Shown here in pieces: positions 22,271-30,822 of a stretch of 64,000 nt of DNA (positions within the stretch are counted from its first letter, which is position 1; the number at the start of each line of letters is the position of its first letter). The DNA is from Rhodococcus sp. HM1. Lineage in GTDB: Bacteria > Actinomycetota > Actinomycetes > Mycobacteriales > Mycobacteriaceae. The notes beneath the pieces were generated by a model. The model was not told the origin of the DNA. It ran no database searches and saw only the letters and a list, made by a program, of their open reading frames with translations. Location of the stretch: positions 1 to 64,000 of the forward strand of contig NZ_JALPTB010000012.1 in assembly GCF_023218075.1 (NCBI RefSeq). The letters are read 5' to 3'. The translations under genes and the position numbers were made by a program.

Positions 22271-22304
22271 CCGGCTTCCGGTCGCGCGACCAGCGCCTTC
22301 AGTC

Positions 22305-22310
22305 GATACT
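22305..22310 (+). promoter_or_regulatory. -10 element of ppc, possibly leaderless
   Basis: GATACT ends six bases before the ppc ATG at 22317, with no Shine-Dalgarno between. Confidence 0.3.
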
Positions 22311-22316
22311 GACCGG

Positions 22317-25067
22317 ATGAGCGTCCCGACCGGAACAGCCGCCACCGAGCCGCTGCGCGACGACATCCGCCTGCTCGGCAGCATCCTCGGACAGATCGTG
22401 CGCAAGCACGCCGGGGAAGCCGCCTACGAACTCGTCGAGAAGGCCCGGATCGAGAGCTTCCGGGTGCGCCGCTCCGAACTGGACCGCGCCGACCTCGCCG
22501 CCATGTTCCGCGAGGTCGCCACCGCCGACACGATTCCGGTCATCCGCGCCTTCAGTCACTTCGCGCTGCTCGCGAACCTCGCCGAGGACCTGCACCGCGA
22601 GCGGCGCCGCGCGCTGCACGTCGCCGCGGGCGAACCGCCGCAGGACAGCTCGCTGGCCGCTACCTACGCCAAACTCGACGCCGCCGACCTCGACCCGGAT
22701 GCGGTCGCTGCGGCGCTCGAGCACGCGCTGGTCTCGCCGGTCATCACCGCGCACCCCACCGAAACCCGCCGACGCACCGTGTTCGTCGTGCAGTCACGGA
22801 TCACCGATCTCATGCGCCGCCGCGGTCGCGCCGAGGACGCCACCGAGATCGCCGAGATCGACCGGCAACTGTGGCGGCACATCCTGACGCTGTGGCAGAC
22901 CGCGCTGATCCGCCTGGCGCGCCTGCGGATCCAGGACGAGATCGAAACCGGTCTGCGCTACTACGAGGCCTCGCTGTTCGCGGTGGTGCCCGCCCTCGAC
23001 GCCGAGGTCCGCCGCGAACTGCGGTCCCGCTGGCCCGGCACCGCCCTGCTCACCGAACCGATCGTGCGGACCGGCTCGTGGATCGGCGGCGACCGCGACG
23101 GCAACCCGAACGTCACCGCCGAGGTCGTCCACCGCGCCACCGACCGCGCCGCGACCACGGTCTTCGGCCACTACCGCACCGAACTCGCCGAACTCGAGCA
23201 GGAACTGTCGATGTCCGAGCGGCTCGTCCCGATCACCGCCGAACTGAAGGCGCTCGTCGAGGCCGCCGCCGACGACGTGCCCGCACGCGCCGACGAACCC
23301 TACCGGCGCGCGATCCACGGCATCCGCGGCCGCCTCGCCGCCACCGCGCAGCGTCTGCTCGACGACCCGCCGAACTTCGGTGTCCCCCTCCTCGAGCCCT
23401 ACCCGGGCCCGGCCGAACTGCTCGCCGACCTGGACGTCCTCGACGCCTCGCTGCGGGCCGCCGGCGACGACGTCATCGCCGACGACCGCCTCGCCCACCT
23501 GCGCAGCGCCGTCGAGGTGTTCGGGTTCCACCTCAGCGCCCTCGATCTGCGGCAGAACTCCGAGGTCCACGGCCGGGTCGTCGCCGAACTGCTCGCCTGG
23601 GCCGGCGTCACCGACGACTACGAGGCGCTGCCCGAAGACCGCAAGGTCGAACTGCTCACCCGCGAGCTCGCCACCCGGCGCCCGCTCAGCGCCCCCGGCG
23701 CCCGGCTCGGGGAGCTCACCACCGCCGAACTCGGGGTGCTCCGCGCCGCTGCCGAGGCCATCCGGCTGCTCGGCGCCCACGCCGTGCCGCACTACATCAT
23801 CAGCATGTGCGCGTCGGTCAGCGACCTCCTCGAAGCGGCGGTGCTGCTCAAGGAGGTCGGGCTCGTCGACCACACCGACACCGGCCCGCGCTGCCCGGTC
23901 GCGGTGATCCCGCTGTTCGAAACCATCGAAGACCTCCAGCGCGGCGCCGCCATTCTCGGTGCAGCCCTGTCGATCCCGGAGTTCCGCAGCCTCGTCGACT
24001 CGGCCGGGTCGGTGCAGGAGGTCATGCTGGGCTACTCGGATTCCAACAAGGACGGCGGCTACCTCGCCGCGAACTGGGCGCTGTACCGCGCCGAACTCGA
24101 CCTCGTCGAATGCGCCCGCGAGCACGGTATCCGGCTGCGGCTGTTCCACGGCCGTGGCGGCACCGTGGGCCGCGGCGGCGGCCCCAGCTACGACGCGATT
24201 CTTGCGCAACCCCCGGGCGCGGTCACCGGGTCACTGCGGCTGACCGAGCAGGGCGAGGTGATCGCCGCGAAGTACGCCGAACCCCGCTCGGCGCGCCGCA
24301 ACCTCGAAAGCCTCGTCGCCGCGACCCTCGAATCCACGCTGCTCGACGTCGAAGGCCTGGGCGCCGACGCGCCCGCCGCCTACGCGATCCTCGACGACCT
24401 GGCCGCCCGGGCCCGCGCGGCCTACGGCGAACTCGTGCACGAGACCCCCGGATTCGTCGAATACTTCCGCACCGCCACGCCCGTCGGCGAAATCGGGCAA
24501 CTCAACATCGGCAGCCGTCCCACCTCACGCAAACCGACGTCGTCGATCGCGGATCTGCGGGCTATCCCGTGGGTGCTGGCCTGGACCCAGTCCCGCGTCA
24601 TGCTCCCCGGCTGGTACGGCACCGGCACCGCCTTCGAATCGTGGATCGGCGACGACGACACCCGCCGTGCCACGCTCACCGACCTGTACGAGCGGTGGCC
24701 GTTCTTCCGCACCGTGTTGTCCAACATGGCGATGGTGCTCGCCAAATCCGACATGGGGCTGGCCGCCCGCTACGCCGAACTCGTCCCCGACACCGACCTG
24801 CGCGACCGCGTCTTCGGCAAGATCGTCGACGAACACGCGCGCACCGTCCGCACCTATCTGGCGATCACCGGACGACCGGACCTGATGGCGGACAACCCGG
24901 CGCTGGCGCGGTCGGTGCACAACCGGTTCCCGTACCTCGAACCGCTCAACCACCTGCAGGTGGAGTTACTGCGGCGACTGCGCGCGGGGGAGGACACCGA
25001 CGAGGTACGGCGCGGCATCCAGCTCACCATGAACGGCCTGGCCACCGCACTGCGTAACAGCGGCTGA
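22317..25067 (+). CDS. ppc: Phosphoenolpyruvate carboxylase
   Basis: Anaplerotic enzyme that carboxylates PEP to oxaloacetate. 916 residues, full length. Catalytic His146 sits in [14 protein letters not shown]; other signatures are [46 protein letters not shown] and the C-terminal [14 protein letters not shown]. In this lineage it normally sits in the gap-pgk-tpiA-ppc region, so this is the last core gene before the accessory block. Confidence 0.96.
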   Translation: MSVPTGTAATEPLRDDIRLLGSILGQIVRKHAGEAAYELVEKARIESFRVRRSELDRADLAAMFREVATADTIPVIRAFSHFALLANLAEDLHRERRRALHVAAGEPPQDSSLAATYAKLDAADLDPDAVAAALEHALVSPVITAHPTETRRRTVFVVQSRITDLMRRRGRAEDATEIAEIDRQLWRHILTLWQTALIRLARLRIQDEIETGLRYYEASLFAVVPALDAEVRRELRSRWPGTALLTEPIVRTGSWIGGDRDGNPNVTAEVVHRATDRAATTVFGHYRTELAELEQELSMSERLVPITAELKALVEAAADDVPARADEPYRRAIHGIRGRLAATAQRLLDDPPNFGVPLLEPYPGPAELLADLDVLDASLRAAGDDVIADDRLAHLRSAVEVFGFHLSALDLRQNSEVHGRVVAELLAWAGVTDDYEALPEDRKVELLTRELATRRPLSAPGARLGELTTAELGVLRAAAEAIRLLGAHAVPHYIISMCASVSDLLEAAVLLKEVGLVDHTDTGPRCPVAVIPLFETIEDLQRGAAILGAALSIPEFRSLVDSAGSVQEVMLGYSDSNKDGGYLAANWALYRAELDLVECAREHGIRLRLFHGRGGTVGRGGGPSYDAILAQPPGAVTGSLRLTEQGEVIAAKYAEPRSARRNLESLVAATLESTLLDVEGLGADAPAAYAILDDLAARARAAYGELVHETPGFVEYFRTATPVGEIGQLNIGSRPTSRKPTSSIADLRAIPWVLAWTQSRVMLPGWYGTGTAFESWIGDDDTRRATLTDLYERWPFFRTVLSNMAMVLAKSDMGLAARYAELVPDTDLRDRVFGKIVDEHARTVRTYLAITGRPDLMADNPALARSVHNRFPYLEPLNHLQVELLRRLRAGEDTDEVRRGIQLTMNGLATALRNSG

Positions 25068-25120
25068 CGCCGGAGGTAACAGCGGCTGACGCCGGAGGCG
25101 ACAGTGGCTGACGCCCGAAA
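25055..25120 (+). repeat. Three 22-bp tandem units at the 3' end of ppc
   Basis: Units 25055-25076, 25077-25098 and 25099-25120 share the core GGCTGACGCC. The first contains the last codons and stop of ppc; the second is a perfect copy and the third diverged. The period is the same 22 bp as at the gap 3' end. Confidence 0.85.
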
Positions 25121-25161
25121 CGACGGTCGGTGTACCGAAATATCGGTGCACCCACCGTCGT
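25120..25161. terminator. Bidirectional hairpin between ppc and the SRPBCC gene
   Basis: Arms 25120-25139 and 25142-25161 pair at 17 of 20 positions. It lies between two convergent genes and directly follows the ppc tandem repeats, so it can end transcription from both sides. Confidence 0.6.
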
Positions 25162-25176
25162 ACAGGGCTCCTGTGT

Positions 25177-25665
25177 TCAGCGGTACGCCTCGCCGAGTTC
25201 CGGATAGTCCGCCCAGCGCGGCTCCCGCTGCCCGGCCAGCAGCGCGTCGAGCCGATCGAGGTAGTACTGCCAGCCCGGACCGATCTCGGCCGCCTCCGAA
25301 CGGGGAACGTGCCGATGCGTGAACTCGAGGGTCGTGACCCGGCCGACCTGACGCAACCGCAGCTCGAGCCTCCACCCGTCCACGTCGACGACGAGCATCC
25401 GCGGACCCGCGCACTCGACGATCGTGACATCCGTTGTCGTCGAGTCGTGCTCGTCGGTCATCGTCAAACGCACCCGGCCCGACGACGAATCCCCGGTCCA
25501 CCGTCCGTACCAGCGGGCGAGCACGTCCGGCTTGGTCAGCGCCGCCCACACCTCGCCGATCGGCAGCGCGAAACTGCGCTGATAGTGCAAGGTTACGAGG
25601 ATCGAACCGTGCGGACAGTCGTGCTCGGGGCGGACCTCGCCGAGCACGGTGGACGGGGTGCTCAT
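25177..25665 (-). CDS. SRPBCC/AHSA1-domain protein
   Basis: An activator-of-Hsp90-ATPase/START-like hydrophobic-pocket protein of 162 residues. The N-terminal LHYQRSFALPIGEVWAALTKPDVLARWYGRW pattern and C-terminal GWQYYLDRLDALLAG are typical. The ATG at 25665 has GGAGG upstream. Ligand unknown. Confidence 0.8.
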   Translation of the reverse strand: MSTPSTVLGEVRPEHDCPHGSILVTLHYQRSFALPIGEVWAALTKPDVLARWYGRWTGDSSSGRVRLTMTDEHDSTTTDVTIVECAGPRMLVVDVDGWRLELRLRQVGRVTTLEFTHRHVPRSEAAEIGPGWQYYLDRLDALLAGQREPRWADYPELGEAYR

Positions 25666-25752
25666 CGGAATGCTCCCTCCGGTCGTCGGATGCCGGACAC
25701 CGACAATTCTTCCGTGCGAGACATCCACCGGTGCGGTTTCCGGCGCGATCCG

Positions 25753-25970
25753 TGACCGACGCGAGACCGGCCGCCGCGGATACGGGGGAGGGCGCCGCAC
25801 CGGACCGGCTCGAGGCGATCTTCGAGCGATTCCACCGGGTCGATCCCGCACGCAGCACCGCCGGCACGGGTCTCGGACCGATCATCGCGCGCGGGCTCGC
25901 GACCGTGCACGGTGGCACTCTCACCGGCGACGGGCCGGGGATGCGGGGCTCGCTTCGAGCTGGACCTGCC
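25753..25970 (+). pseudogene. Remnant of a histidine kinase ATPase domain
   Basis: The reading DTGEGAAPDRLEAIFERFHRVD, then GTGLGPIIARGLATVHGGTL, is the G1/F/G2 part of a sensor-kinase HATPase domain. The frame then shifts, and GARFELDLP (the domain's last strand) appears one frame over near 25940-25970. The G2 box has a proline (GLGPII). There is no start codon, dimerisation domain or sensor, so this is a degraded 3' fragment. It contains the left copy of the 33-bp repeat that recurs after the ATPase gene. Confidence 0.7.
25795..25827 (+). repeat. Left copy of a 33-bp direct repeat bracketing the ATPase gene
   Basis: Matches 28515-28547 at 30 of 33 positions (shared core ACCGGCTCGAGGC). This copy encodes PDRLEAIFE of the kinase remnant. 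The two copies lie 2.7 kb apart on either side of the ATPase gene. Confidence 0.7.
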
Positions 25971-26083
25971 GTGCCGTGGTCCGGCTGCACGGTACGGGTC
26001 GGACCACTACGGTGATATCGAGTCGTATCGGTCGCGCCCGCCCGATCACCGAGATTCCCGACGCCACCCGGCCGTCATCCGCA

Positions 26084-26143
26084 GTGATCTCCATCGGCGG
26101 ATGGTGATTCCGATCGGCGGACGGTGATCGCGATCGGCGGACG
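26084..26143 (+). repeat. Three 20-bp tandem units before the ATPase gene
   Basis: Units start at 26084, 26104 and 26124; each has the form GTGAT-N4-ATCGGCGGAYG. The array ends where the AGGAG ribosome site of the ATPase gene begins, so it lies in its leader or promoter. Confidence 0.85.
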
Positions 26144-26155
26144 AGGAGCACAGCA

Positions 26156-28510
26156 GTGGCGGGAGATCCGGTACCGCATCCGACCGGGCGGGAACGATGG
26201 CGGCGATTCGTGGAACCGGCTCTGCTGGTTCTCACCCTGACGTTTCTGACGGGCGGCGTTGTCGCCTGGCTCGCGGGCGCAGCCGCGGTCGCGAACAGGT
26301 TCTGGATCACCGGCACGGTGATCGCGATCGTGCCCGCGGTGTGGTGGGTGCTGACGGCATTGCGCCGCGGGAGGGTGGGGGTCGATCTGATCGCCGTGCT
26401 GTCGCTGCTCGGCACATTGCTGGTCGACGAGTACCTTGCCGGCGCCCTCATCGCCGTCATGCTGGCCACCGGCCAGAGTCTCGACGCCGCGGCGAACCGC
26501 CGCGCGTCCAAGGACCTGCGAAGCCTGCTCGACCGTGCGCCGCGCTCGTCCCGGCGCCGGCGCGGGGAGATCGTCGAGACCGTGGCCATCGACGCCATCG
26601 CGGCAGGCGACGTCCTCGTCGTCGGATCGGGTGAAACGGTTCCGGTCGACGGCTGGATCATCGGTCCTGTCGCCGTCCTCGACGAATCGACGCTCACCGG
26701 TGAACCGATGAACGTCCGGCGCGGCGCCGGCGAGGCCGTGCGGTCCGGTGTCGTCAACGCCGGCGCCGTCTTCGAAATGGAGGCACGCGCGACCGCCGAG
26801 GAGAGCACCTACGCCGGAGTGGTCCGGCTCGCCCGCGATGCTGCTGCGGAATCCGCCCCGGTCGTGCGGCTGGCCGATCGGATCGCAGCGTGGTTCCTCC
26901 CGGTCGCACTGATCCTCGCTGCCGTCGCGTGGGTGGCGAGTGGTACTGCGGTGCGGGCGGTCGCTGTCCTCGTGGTGGCGACCCCGTGCCCACTGCTGCT
27001 CGCAGCCCCGGTCGCGATCGTGTCCGGGCTCTCTCGGGCTTCTCGCAGGGGAGTGGTGATCCGTAGTGGGGGCGCTCTCGAAAACCTGGGCCAGGCAACC
27101 ACACTCGTCATGGACAAGACCGGGACTCTGACCACCGGCCGGCCCGCGGAGTCCGACATGGTCACGGCGCCCGGTTACGACGCTCCCGAGGTTCTGCGGT
27201 TGGCCGCGTCCGCCGACCAGGTTTCCGCACACGTCCTCGCCGACGCCCTCGTCGAAGATGCGAGAATCCGGGGTCTGACGCTGTCCTATCCCACCGAGGT
27301 CGTGGAGGAACCCGGCACGGGGATCGCGGCCACCGTGGACGGTCGCCGCGTGACCGTCGGCACGCTGGTCCTGCCGGCACACGCACCGTCGTGGGCCCGC
27401 GCGGTGGTGGCTCGAAGCGTTCTCGACGGCGCGGTCGTCGTGTGGGTGACCGTCGACGGCGAACTGGCCGGCGCGATCCTGCTGACCGACCCCCTGCGCC
27501 GGGACGCGCCGCGCACGCTCAGACGCCTACGGTCGGCGGGTCTGAACAGGCTGGTGATGCTGACCGGCGACCGGCGTGCGCCCGCCGCGGAGATCGGCGC
27601 GATTCTCGGCCTCGACCACGTCTATGCGGAACAGACGCCGGCGGACAAGGTGTCCCGGGTGCGAGCCGAGTGCGAGTCGGCGGTGACGGTCATGGTGGGC
27701 GACGGCGTCAACGACGCTCCTGCCCTGGCCGCCGCAACGGTCGGGGTCGCGATGGGTGCGCGCGGGTCGACGGCAACCTCCGAGGCTGCCGACATCGTCC
27801 TGACCACGGACCGGCTCGACCGCATCGCCGACGCGATGGAAATCGCGCGCCGATCCCGCCGCATCGCTCTCCAGAGCGCCGGCATCGGGATGACGTTGTC
27901 TGTGGTGGCGATGGGATGTGCGGCAGCCGGCTGGTTGGCTCCGGCAGTGGGCGCGTTGTTGCAGGAAGCCATCGACGTCGCCGTCATCCTCAATGCGCTC
28001 CGGGCGCTGCGCGGCGAACATACCCGCGACGCGGTGCTGCCCGAGGACACCGAGAAGATGCTGCAGCGATTCTCGTGTGAGCACGAGGAGATGAGGGACC
28101 GGCTCTCGATACTGCGCGTCACCGCGCAGCTCCTGGCGGCCGGAGACCGGCAACGAGCGGTGGAATCGCTGCGGGACGTCGACGACTTCCTCACCGGAAC
28201 TCTGCTTCCGCACGAGCAGGCCGAGGAGACCGAACTCTATCCGGCGCTGGCCGCGCCACTCGGCAGCGGTGAGGCCACCGCGACGATGAGCCGGATGCAC
28301 GCCGAGATCGAGCGGCTCGCTCGCCGACTGCACACCCATCGCCGGCAGATCGACTCGCGCGGCGCTGTCGACCCGGACCGGTGCGACGACCTCCTCGCAT
28401 GTCTGTACGGCCTGCACGCGCTGCTGCGCCTGCACTTCCTTCAGGAGGAGGAGAACTACTTCACCCTCGTCGAAACGGGCGAGCATCGCGATGACCCGCC
28501 CTCGCTGTGA
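26156..28510 (+). CDS. P1B-type cation ATPase fused to a hemerythrin-like domain
   Basis: A 784-residue integral membrane pump. ATPase landmarks: actuator TGEP (181-184), membrane metal site TPCP (276-279), phosphorylation DKTGT (320-324) and hinge GDGVNDAP (515-522). There is no N-terminal HMA metal-binding domain, and the usual HP dipeptide of the nucleotide domain reads HV (359-360). After the last helix, residues 635-775 form a hemerythrin-like four-helix domain with H643, H686/E690, H715, H754 and H760/E764 in diiron-ligand spacing. GTG start with AGGAG upstream. Family knowledge: P1B pumps move Cu, Zn, Co, Fe or similar ions, and hemerythrin domains bind O2 or sense redox and iron. Inference: O2- or redox-gated metal export. 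It is next to hsp20 and the hydrogenase genes. Confidence 0.88.
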   Translation: MAGDPVPHPTGRERWRRFVEPALLVLTLTFLTGGVVAWLAGAAAVANRFWITGTVIAIVPAVWWVLTALRRGRVGVDLIAVLSLLGTLLVDEYLAGALIAVMLATGQSLDAAANRRASKDLRSLLDRAPRSSRRRRGEIVETVAIDAIAAGDVLVVGSGETVPVDGWIIGPVAVLDESTLTGEPMNVRRGAGEAVRSGVVNAGAVFEMEARATAEESTYAGVVRLARDAAAESAPVVRLADRIAAWFLPVALILAAVAWVASGTAVRAVAVLVVATPCPLLLAAPVAIVSGLSRASRRGVVIRSGGALENLGQATTLVMDKTGTLTTGRPAESDMVTAPGYDAPEVLRLAASADQVSAHVLADALVEDARIRGLTLSYPTEVVEEPGTGIAATVDGRRVTVGTLVLPAHAPSWARAVVARSVLDGAVVVWVTVDGELAGAILLTDPLRRDAPRTLRRLRSAGLNRLVMLTGDRRAPAAEIGAILGLDHVYAEQTPADKVSRVRAECESAVTVMVGDGVNDAPALAAATVGVAMGARGSTATSEAADIVLTTDRLDRIADAMEIARRSRRIALQSAGIGMTLSVVAMGCAAAGWLAPAVGALLQEAIDVAVILNALRALRGEHTRDAVLPEDTEKMLQRFSCEHEEMRDRLSILRVTAQLLAAGDRQRAVESLRDVDDFLTGTLLPHEQAEETELYPALAAPLGSGEATATMSRMHAEIERLARRLHTHRRQIDSRGAVDPDRCDDLLACLYGLHALLRLHFLQEEENYFTLVETGEHRDDPPSL

Positions 28511-28514
28511 GGCA

Positions 28515-28547
28515 CCGCACCGAACCGGCTCGAGGCAATCCTCGAGC
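28515..28547 (+). repeat. Right copy of the 33-bp direct repeat
   Basis: Starts five bases after the ATPase stop and matches 25795-25827 at 30 of 33 positions. It overlaps the terminator hairpin. Confidence 0.7.
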
Positions 28548-28550
28548 CGG
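28525..28550. terminator. Bidirectional hairpin between the ATPase and hsp20 genes
   Basis: A perfect 11-bp stem (CCGGCTCGAGG paired with CCTCGAGCCGG) around the loop CAAT. It sits between convergent genes and is partly formed from the 33-bp repeat. Confidence 0.65.
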
Positions 28551-28614
28551 GCAGTGCGTTGTTCCACTCAGCGCGTCGGCGCTCTCGGACGGGCCCCGGG
28601 AGCGCTCGACGGCA

Positions 28615-29037
28615 TCACTTCGTGGTCTTGATGTCGATCTTCTTGGCGGATTCGGTTCCCTCGGCAAGCCCGATCGAGACGGTGAGAATTCCCTTGTCGT
28701 AGGACGCCTCGACGTCCTCGTCGTCGGCGGTGGGCGGCAGGGTCACCGAGCGATGGAACGAACCGTAGGAGAACTCGGACCGGCCCTTCTCGGTCTTCTC
28801 CTCGGTGCGTTCCGCGTGGATGTCGAGGCGGCCGCGGTCGACCGTGACGGTGATGTCCTTGTCCGGGTCCACTCCGGGAATCTCGGCTCGGACGATGTAG
28901 CGACCGTTGTCGATGTGGTCTTCGACGCGAATGAGGTTGTTGCCGAAGACGGTACCGAAGGAAGGCCATCGGAGCGTGTCGAAGATTTCGGACAGCTCCG
29001 GGAAGACCGAACGGGGCTGGCGAGCGGGCACAGACAT
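28615..29037 (-). CDS. Hsp20/alpha-crystallin small heat shock protein
   Basis: ATP-independent holdase chaperone of 140 residues. The alpha-crystallin domain spans about 40-130 (RYIVRAEIPGVDPDKDITVTV, GSFHRSVTLPPTAD, ASYDKGILTVSI). The ATG has GGAAGGGGG upstream. Homologues of this type (HspX/Acr) are strongly hypoxia-induced by DosR in mycobacteria, and a DosR-like box lies about 85 bases upstream in the divergent region. Confidence 0.92.
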   Translation of the reverse strand: MSVPARQPRSVFPELSEIFDTLRWPSFGTVFGNNLIRVEDHIDNGRYIVRAEIPGVDPDKDITVTVDRGRLDIHAERTEEKTEKGRSEFSYGSFHRSVTLPPTADDEDVEASYDKGILTVSIGLAEGTESAKKIDIKTTK

Positions 29038-29121
29038 CGTGTTCCCCCTTCCGTGTGTGTAACTGTCGCACCGTCAATTTTCCCCTCTTGCGGTGCCGGT
29101 CGGCACCGATGAGCCGAGGAA

Positions 29122-29135
29122 GGGACGAAGGGCCC
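29122..29135. promoter_or_regulatory. DosR-like box in the hsp20-hyhB intergenic region
   Basis: GGGAC-N4-GGCCC matches the core of the mycobacterial DosR palindrome (GGGAC-N4-GTCCC) with one mismatch. It lies 85 bases from the hsp20 start and 80 bases from the hyhB start, so it could serve both. No DosR/DosS genes are in the window. Confidence 0.45.
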
Positions 29136-29150
29136 CTATCGCCGAGGGCA

Positions 29151-29166
29151 TGTGACCTGGCTCAAT
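29151..29166 (+). promoter_or_regulatory. CRP-like site upstream of hyhB
   Basis: TGTGA-CCTGGC-TCAAT resembles the CRP/GlxR consensus TGTGA-N6-TCACA with two mismatches in the right half. It lies about 50 bases before hyhB. Confidence 0.4.
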
Positions 29167-29214
29167 GGAAGGTGAACTGTCGACGGCCGACGCGGCCGAC
29201 GAAGGAGCAGGCGC

Positions 29215-30360
29215 ATGGACGGCGCACGCATCCCGCGGGTGGACGAACGCATCCTGGACCGCCGGGGTCTCGATCTGCTGATCGACGTACTGCGAGAGCG
29301 GGGATATCGGGTCGTCGGCCCCACCGTGAGTGACACCGCGATCGTCCTCGGTGAGCTGAAATCGGGGGCCGACCTGCCGGCCGGATGGGGCGTCGAGACC
29401 GCTCCCGGCCGCTACCGGCTGCATCGACGCGACGACGCCGCCGTGTTCGCGCATTCGTCGGGTCCCCAATCCTGGAAGCAGTACCTGCATCCACCGCGAC
29501 GGCAACTGTGGTCCACCACCCGTGACGGTCCGTGGGAACCGCCCGTCGTCGACGAGACGCCCTGTGCGTTCGTCGGTGTGCGCGGTTGCGATCTCGCGGC
29601 GATCGCGGTGCTGCGCCGTGTCCTGTGTCCGGACCCGGACGCCGATACACCGACCGCGCGCCGTTTCCGCAGCCTGTTCGTCGTCGCCGCGCACTGCACC
29701 GAACCCGGCGGTGTGTGCTTCTGCGCCTCCATGGGCACCGGGCCGGCGGCCGGGGCGGGATACGACCTGGCGCTGACCGAACTCCTCGACAACCACGGCC
29801 ACCGATTCCTCGTCGACGTCGGAACCGAATCCGGTGCGGCAGTCCTCGGCGACGTCGAGTCCCGTGTCGCGGAAGCAGACGACGTCGAGGGTGCACGCCG
29901 CGCGGTCGCCGATGCGGCCCGGCACATGGGCCGCCACATGCCCGACACGGATCTGCGCGAGCTCCTCCGGCGTGCCCGGGACGCCGACGTCTGGGAAGAC
30001 GTCGCCGACCGATGCTTGACCTGCGGGAACTGCACGATGGTATGCCCCACCTGCTTCTGCACCACCACCGAGGACACGACCGACCTGACCGGTGAGCACG
30101 CGCAGCGCTGGCAGCACTGGTCGTCCTGCTTCGAACTCGACTTCAGCCACCTGCACGGCGGCGATGTCCGCACTTCCGGCGAGAGCCGGTACCGCCAGTG
30201 GATGTCGCACAAACTCGGCACGTGGTTCGACCAGTTCGGCAGTTCCGGATGTGTGGGATGCGGACGCTGCATCGACTGGTGCCCGGTCGGCATCGACATC
30301 ACCGAGGAAGCGGCACGACTGTCACAGCTGCTCCCGGCGTGGGGAGAGGACGACCGGTGA
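29215..30360 (+). CDS. hyhB: Group 3b [NiFe]-hydrogenase iron-sulfur subunit HyhB
   Basis: Beta subunit that passes electrons between the catalytic dimer and the flavin subunit. 381 residues. The C-terminal half carries two [4Fe-4S] motifs: C267, C270, C273, C277 (CLTCGNCTMVC) and C346, C349, C352, C356 (CVGCGRCIDWC). Upstream domain cysteines include GVRGCDLAAI and CTEPGGVCFC, as in sulfhydrogenase beta/AsrA-type proteins. First gene of a tightly packed six-gene run; its stop overlaps the next start. Cytoplasmic: no signal peptide. Confidence 0.88.
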   Translation: MDGARIPRVDERILDRRGLDLLIDVLRERGYRVVGPTVSDTAIVLGELKSGADLPAGWGVETAPGRYRLHRRDDAAVFAHSSGPQSWKQYLHPPRRQLWSTTRDGPWEPPVVDETPCAFVGVRGCDLAAIAVLRRVLCPDPDADTPTARRFRSLFVVAAHCTEPGGVCFCASMGTGPAAGAGYDLALTELLDNHGHRFLVDVGTESGAAVLGDVESRVAEADDVEGARRAVADAARHMGRHMPDTDLRELLRRARDADVWEDVADRCLTCGNCTMVCPTCFCTTTEDTTDLTGEHAQRWQHWSSCFELDFSHLHGGDVRTSGESRYRQWMSHKLGTWFDQFGSSGCVGCGRCIDWCPVGIDITEEAARLSQLLPAWGEDDR

Positions 30361-30818
30361 ACGCTCCCGAGCCCGTTCTCCCGGCCGCGCTCGCCGGGCT
30401 CTCCGAGGAACACCGCACCCGGCTCGCGGACTTCGCAGTCGCCGTCGGGTTCGCCCCCGGCGAGCTCGTCTTCCGGGAGGACGAACCCGCCACCCGGTGC
30501 TGGCTGCTGCACACCGGCAGCGTCGTGCTGAGCACGGTGGTACCGGGGCGAGGCACCGTGGTCCTCGAAACCGTGCACGGCGGCGACATCCTCGGCTGTT
30601 CCTGGCTCGCTGCCCGTCCCCGCTGGCAGTTCACCGCGCACGCCGCGGCCGTCACCGAGGCCACCGAGCTGGACGTCGTCGCCCTGCAGGCGACGGCCGC
30701 CGACGATCCGGCGTTCACCTACGCGGTGACGCGCGCCCTGTCGGAGATGATCGTCGCCCGCCTGCATTCGACGCGGGCCCGGTTGCTCGACCTCTACGCC
30801 GGCCGTTCCTCGGAGTGA
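30357..30818 (+). CDS. Stand-alone cyclic-nucleotide-binding-domain protein
   Basis: A CRP/FNR-type sensor domain of 153 residues from the GTG overlapping the hyhB stop. It has the beta-roll core (ELVFREDEPATRCWLLHTGSVVLS, GRGTVVLETVHGGDILGCSWL) and the dimer helix (DPAFTYAVTRALSEMIVARL), but no helix-turn-helix follows. It therefore cannot bind DNA in the usual way. Its place inside the hydrogenase operon suggests a subunit-linked or regulatory role, perhaps ligand-dependent control of the enzyme. A truncated regulator is the alternative. Confidence 0.8.
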   Translation: MNAPEPVLPAALAGLSEEHRTRLADFAVAVGFAPGELVFREDEPATRCWLLHTGSVVLSTVVPGRGTVVLETVHGGDILGCSWLAARPRWQFTAHAAAVTEATELDVVALQATAADDPAFTYAVTRALSEMIVARLHSTRARLLDLYAGRSSE

Positions 30819-30822
30819 CACC

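Noticed and set aside
25434-26015. A 193-codon plus-strand frame covering the SRPBCC gene start and the kinase relic as one protein
   Set aside because: Its first half is antisense to the SRPBCC gene and only the part after about 25753 resembles a kinase domain. It was annotated as a short pseudogene fragment instead.
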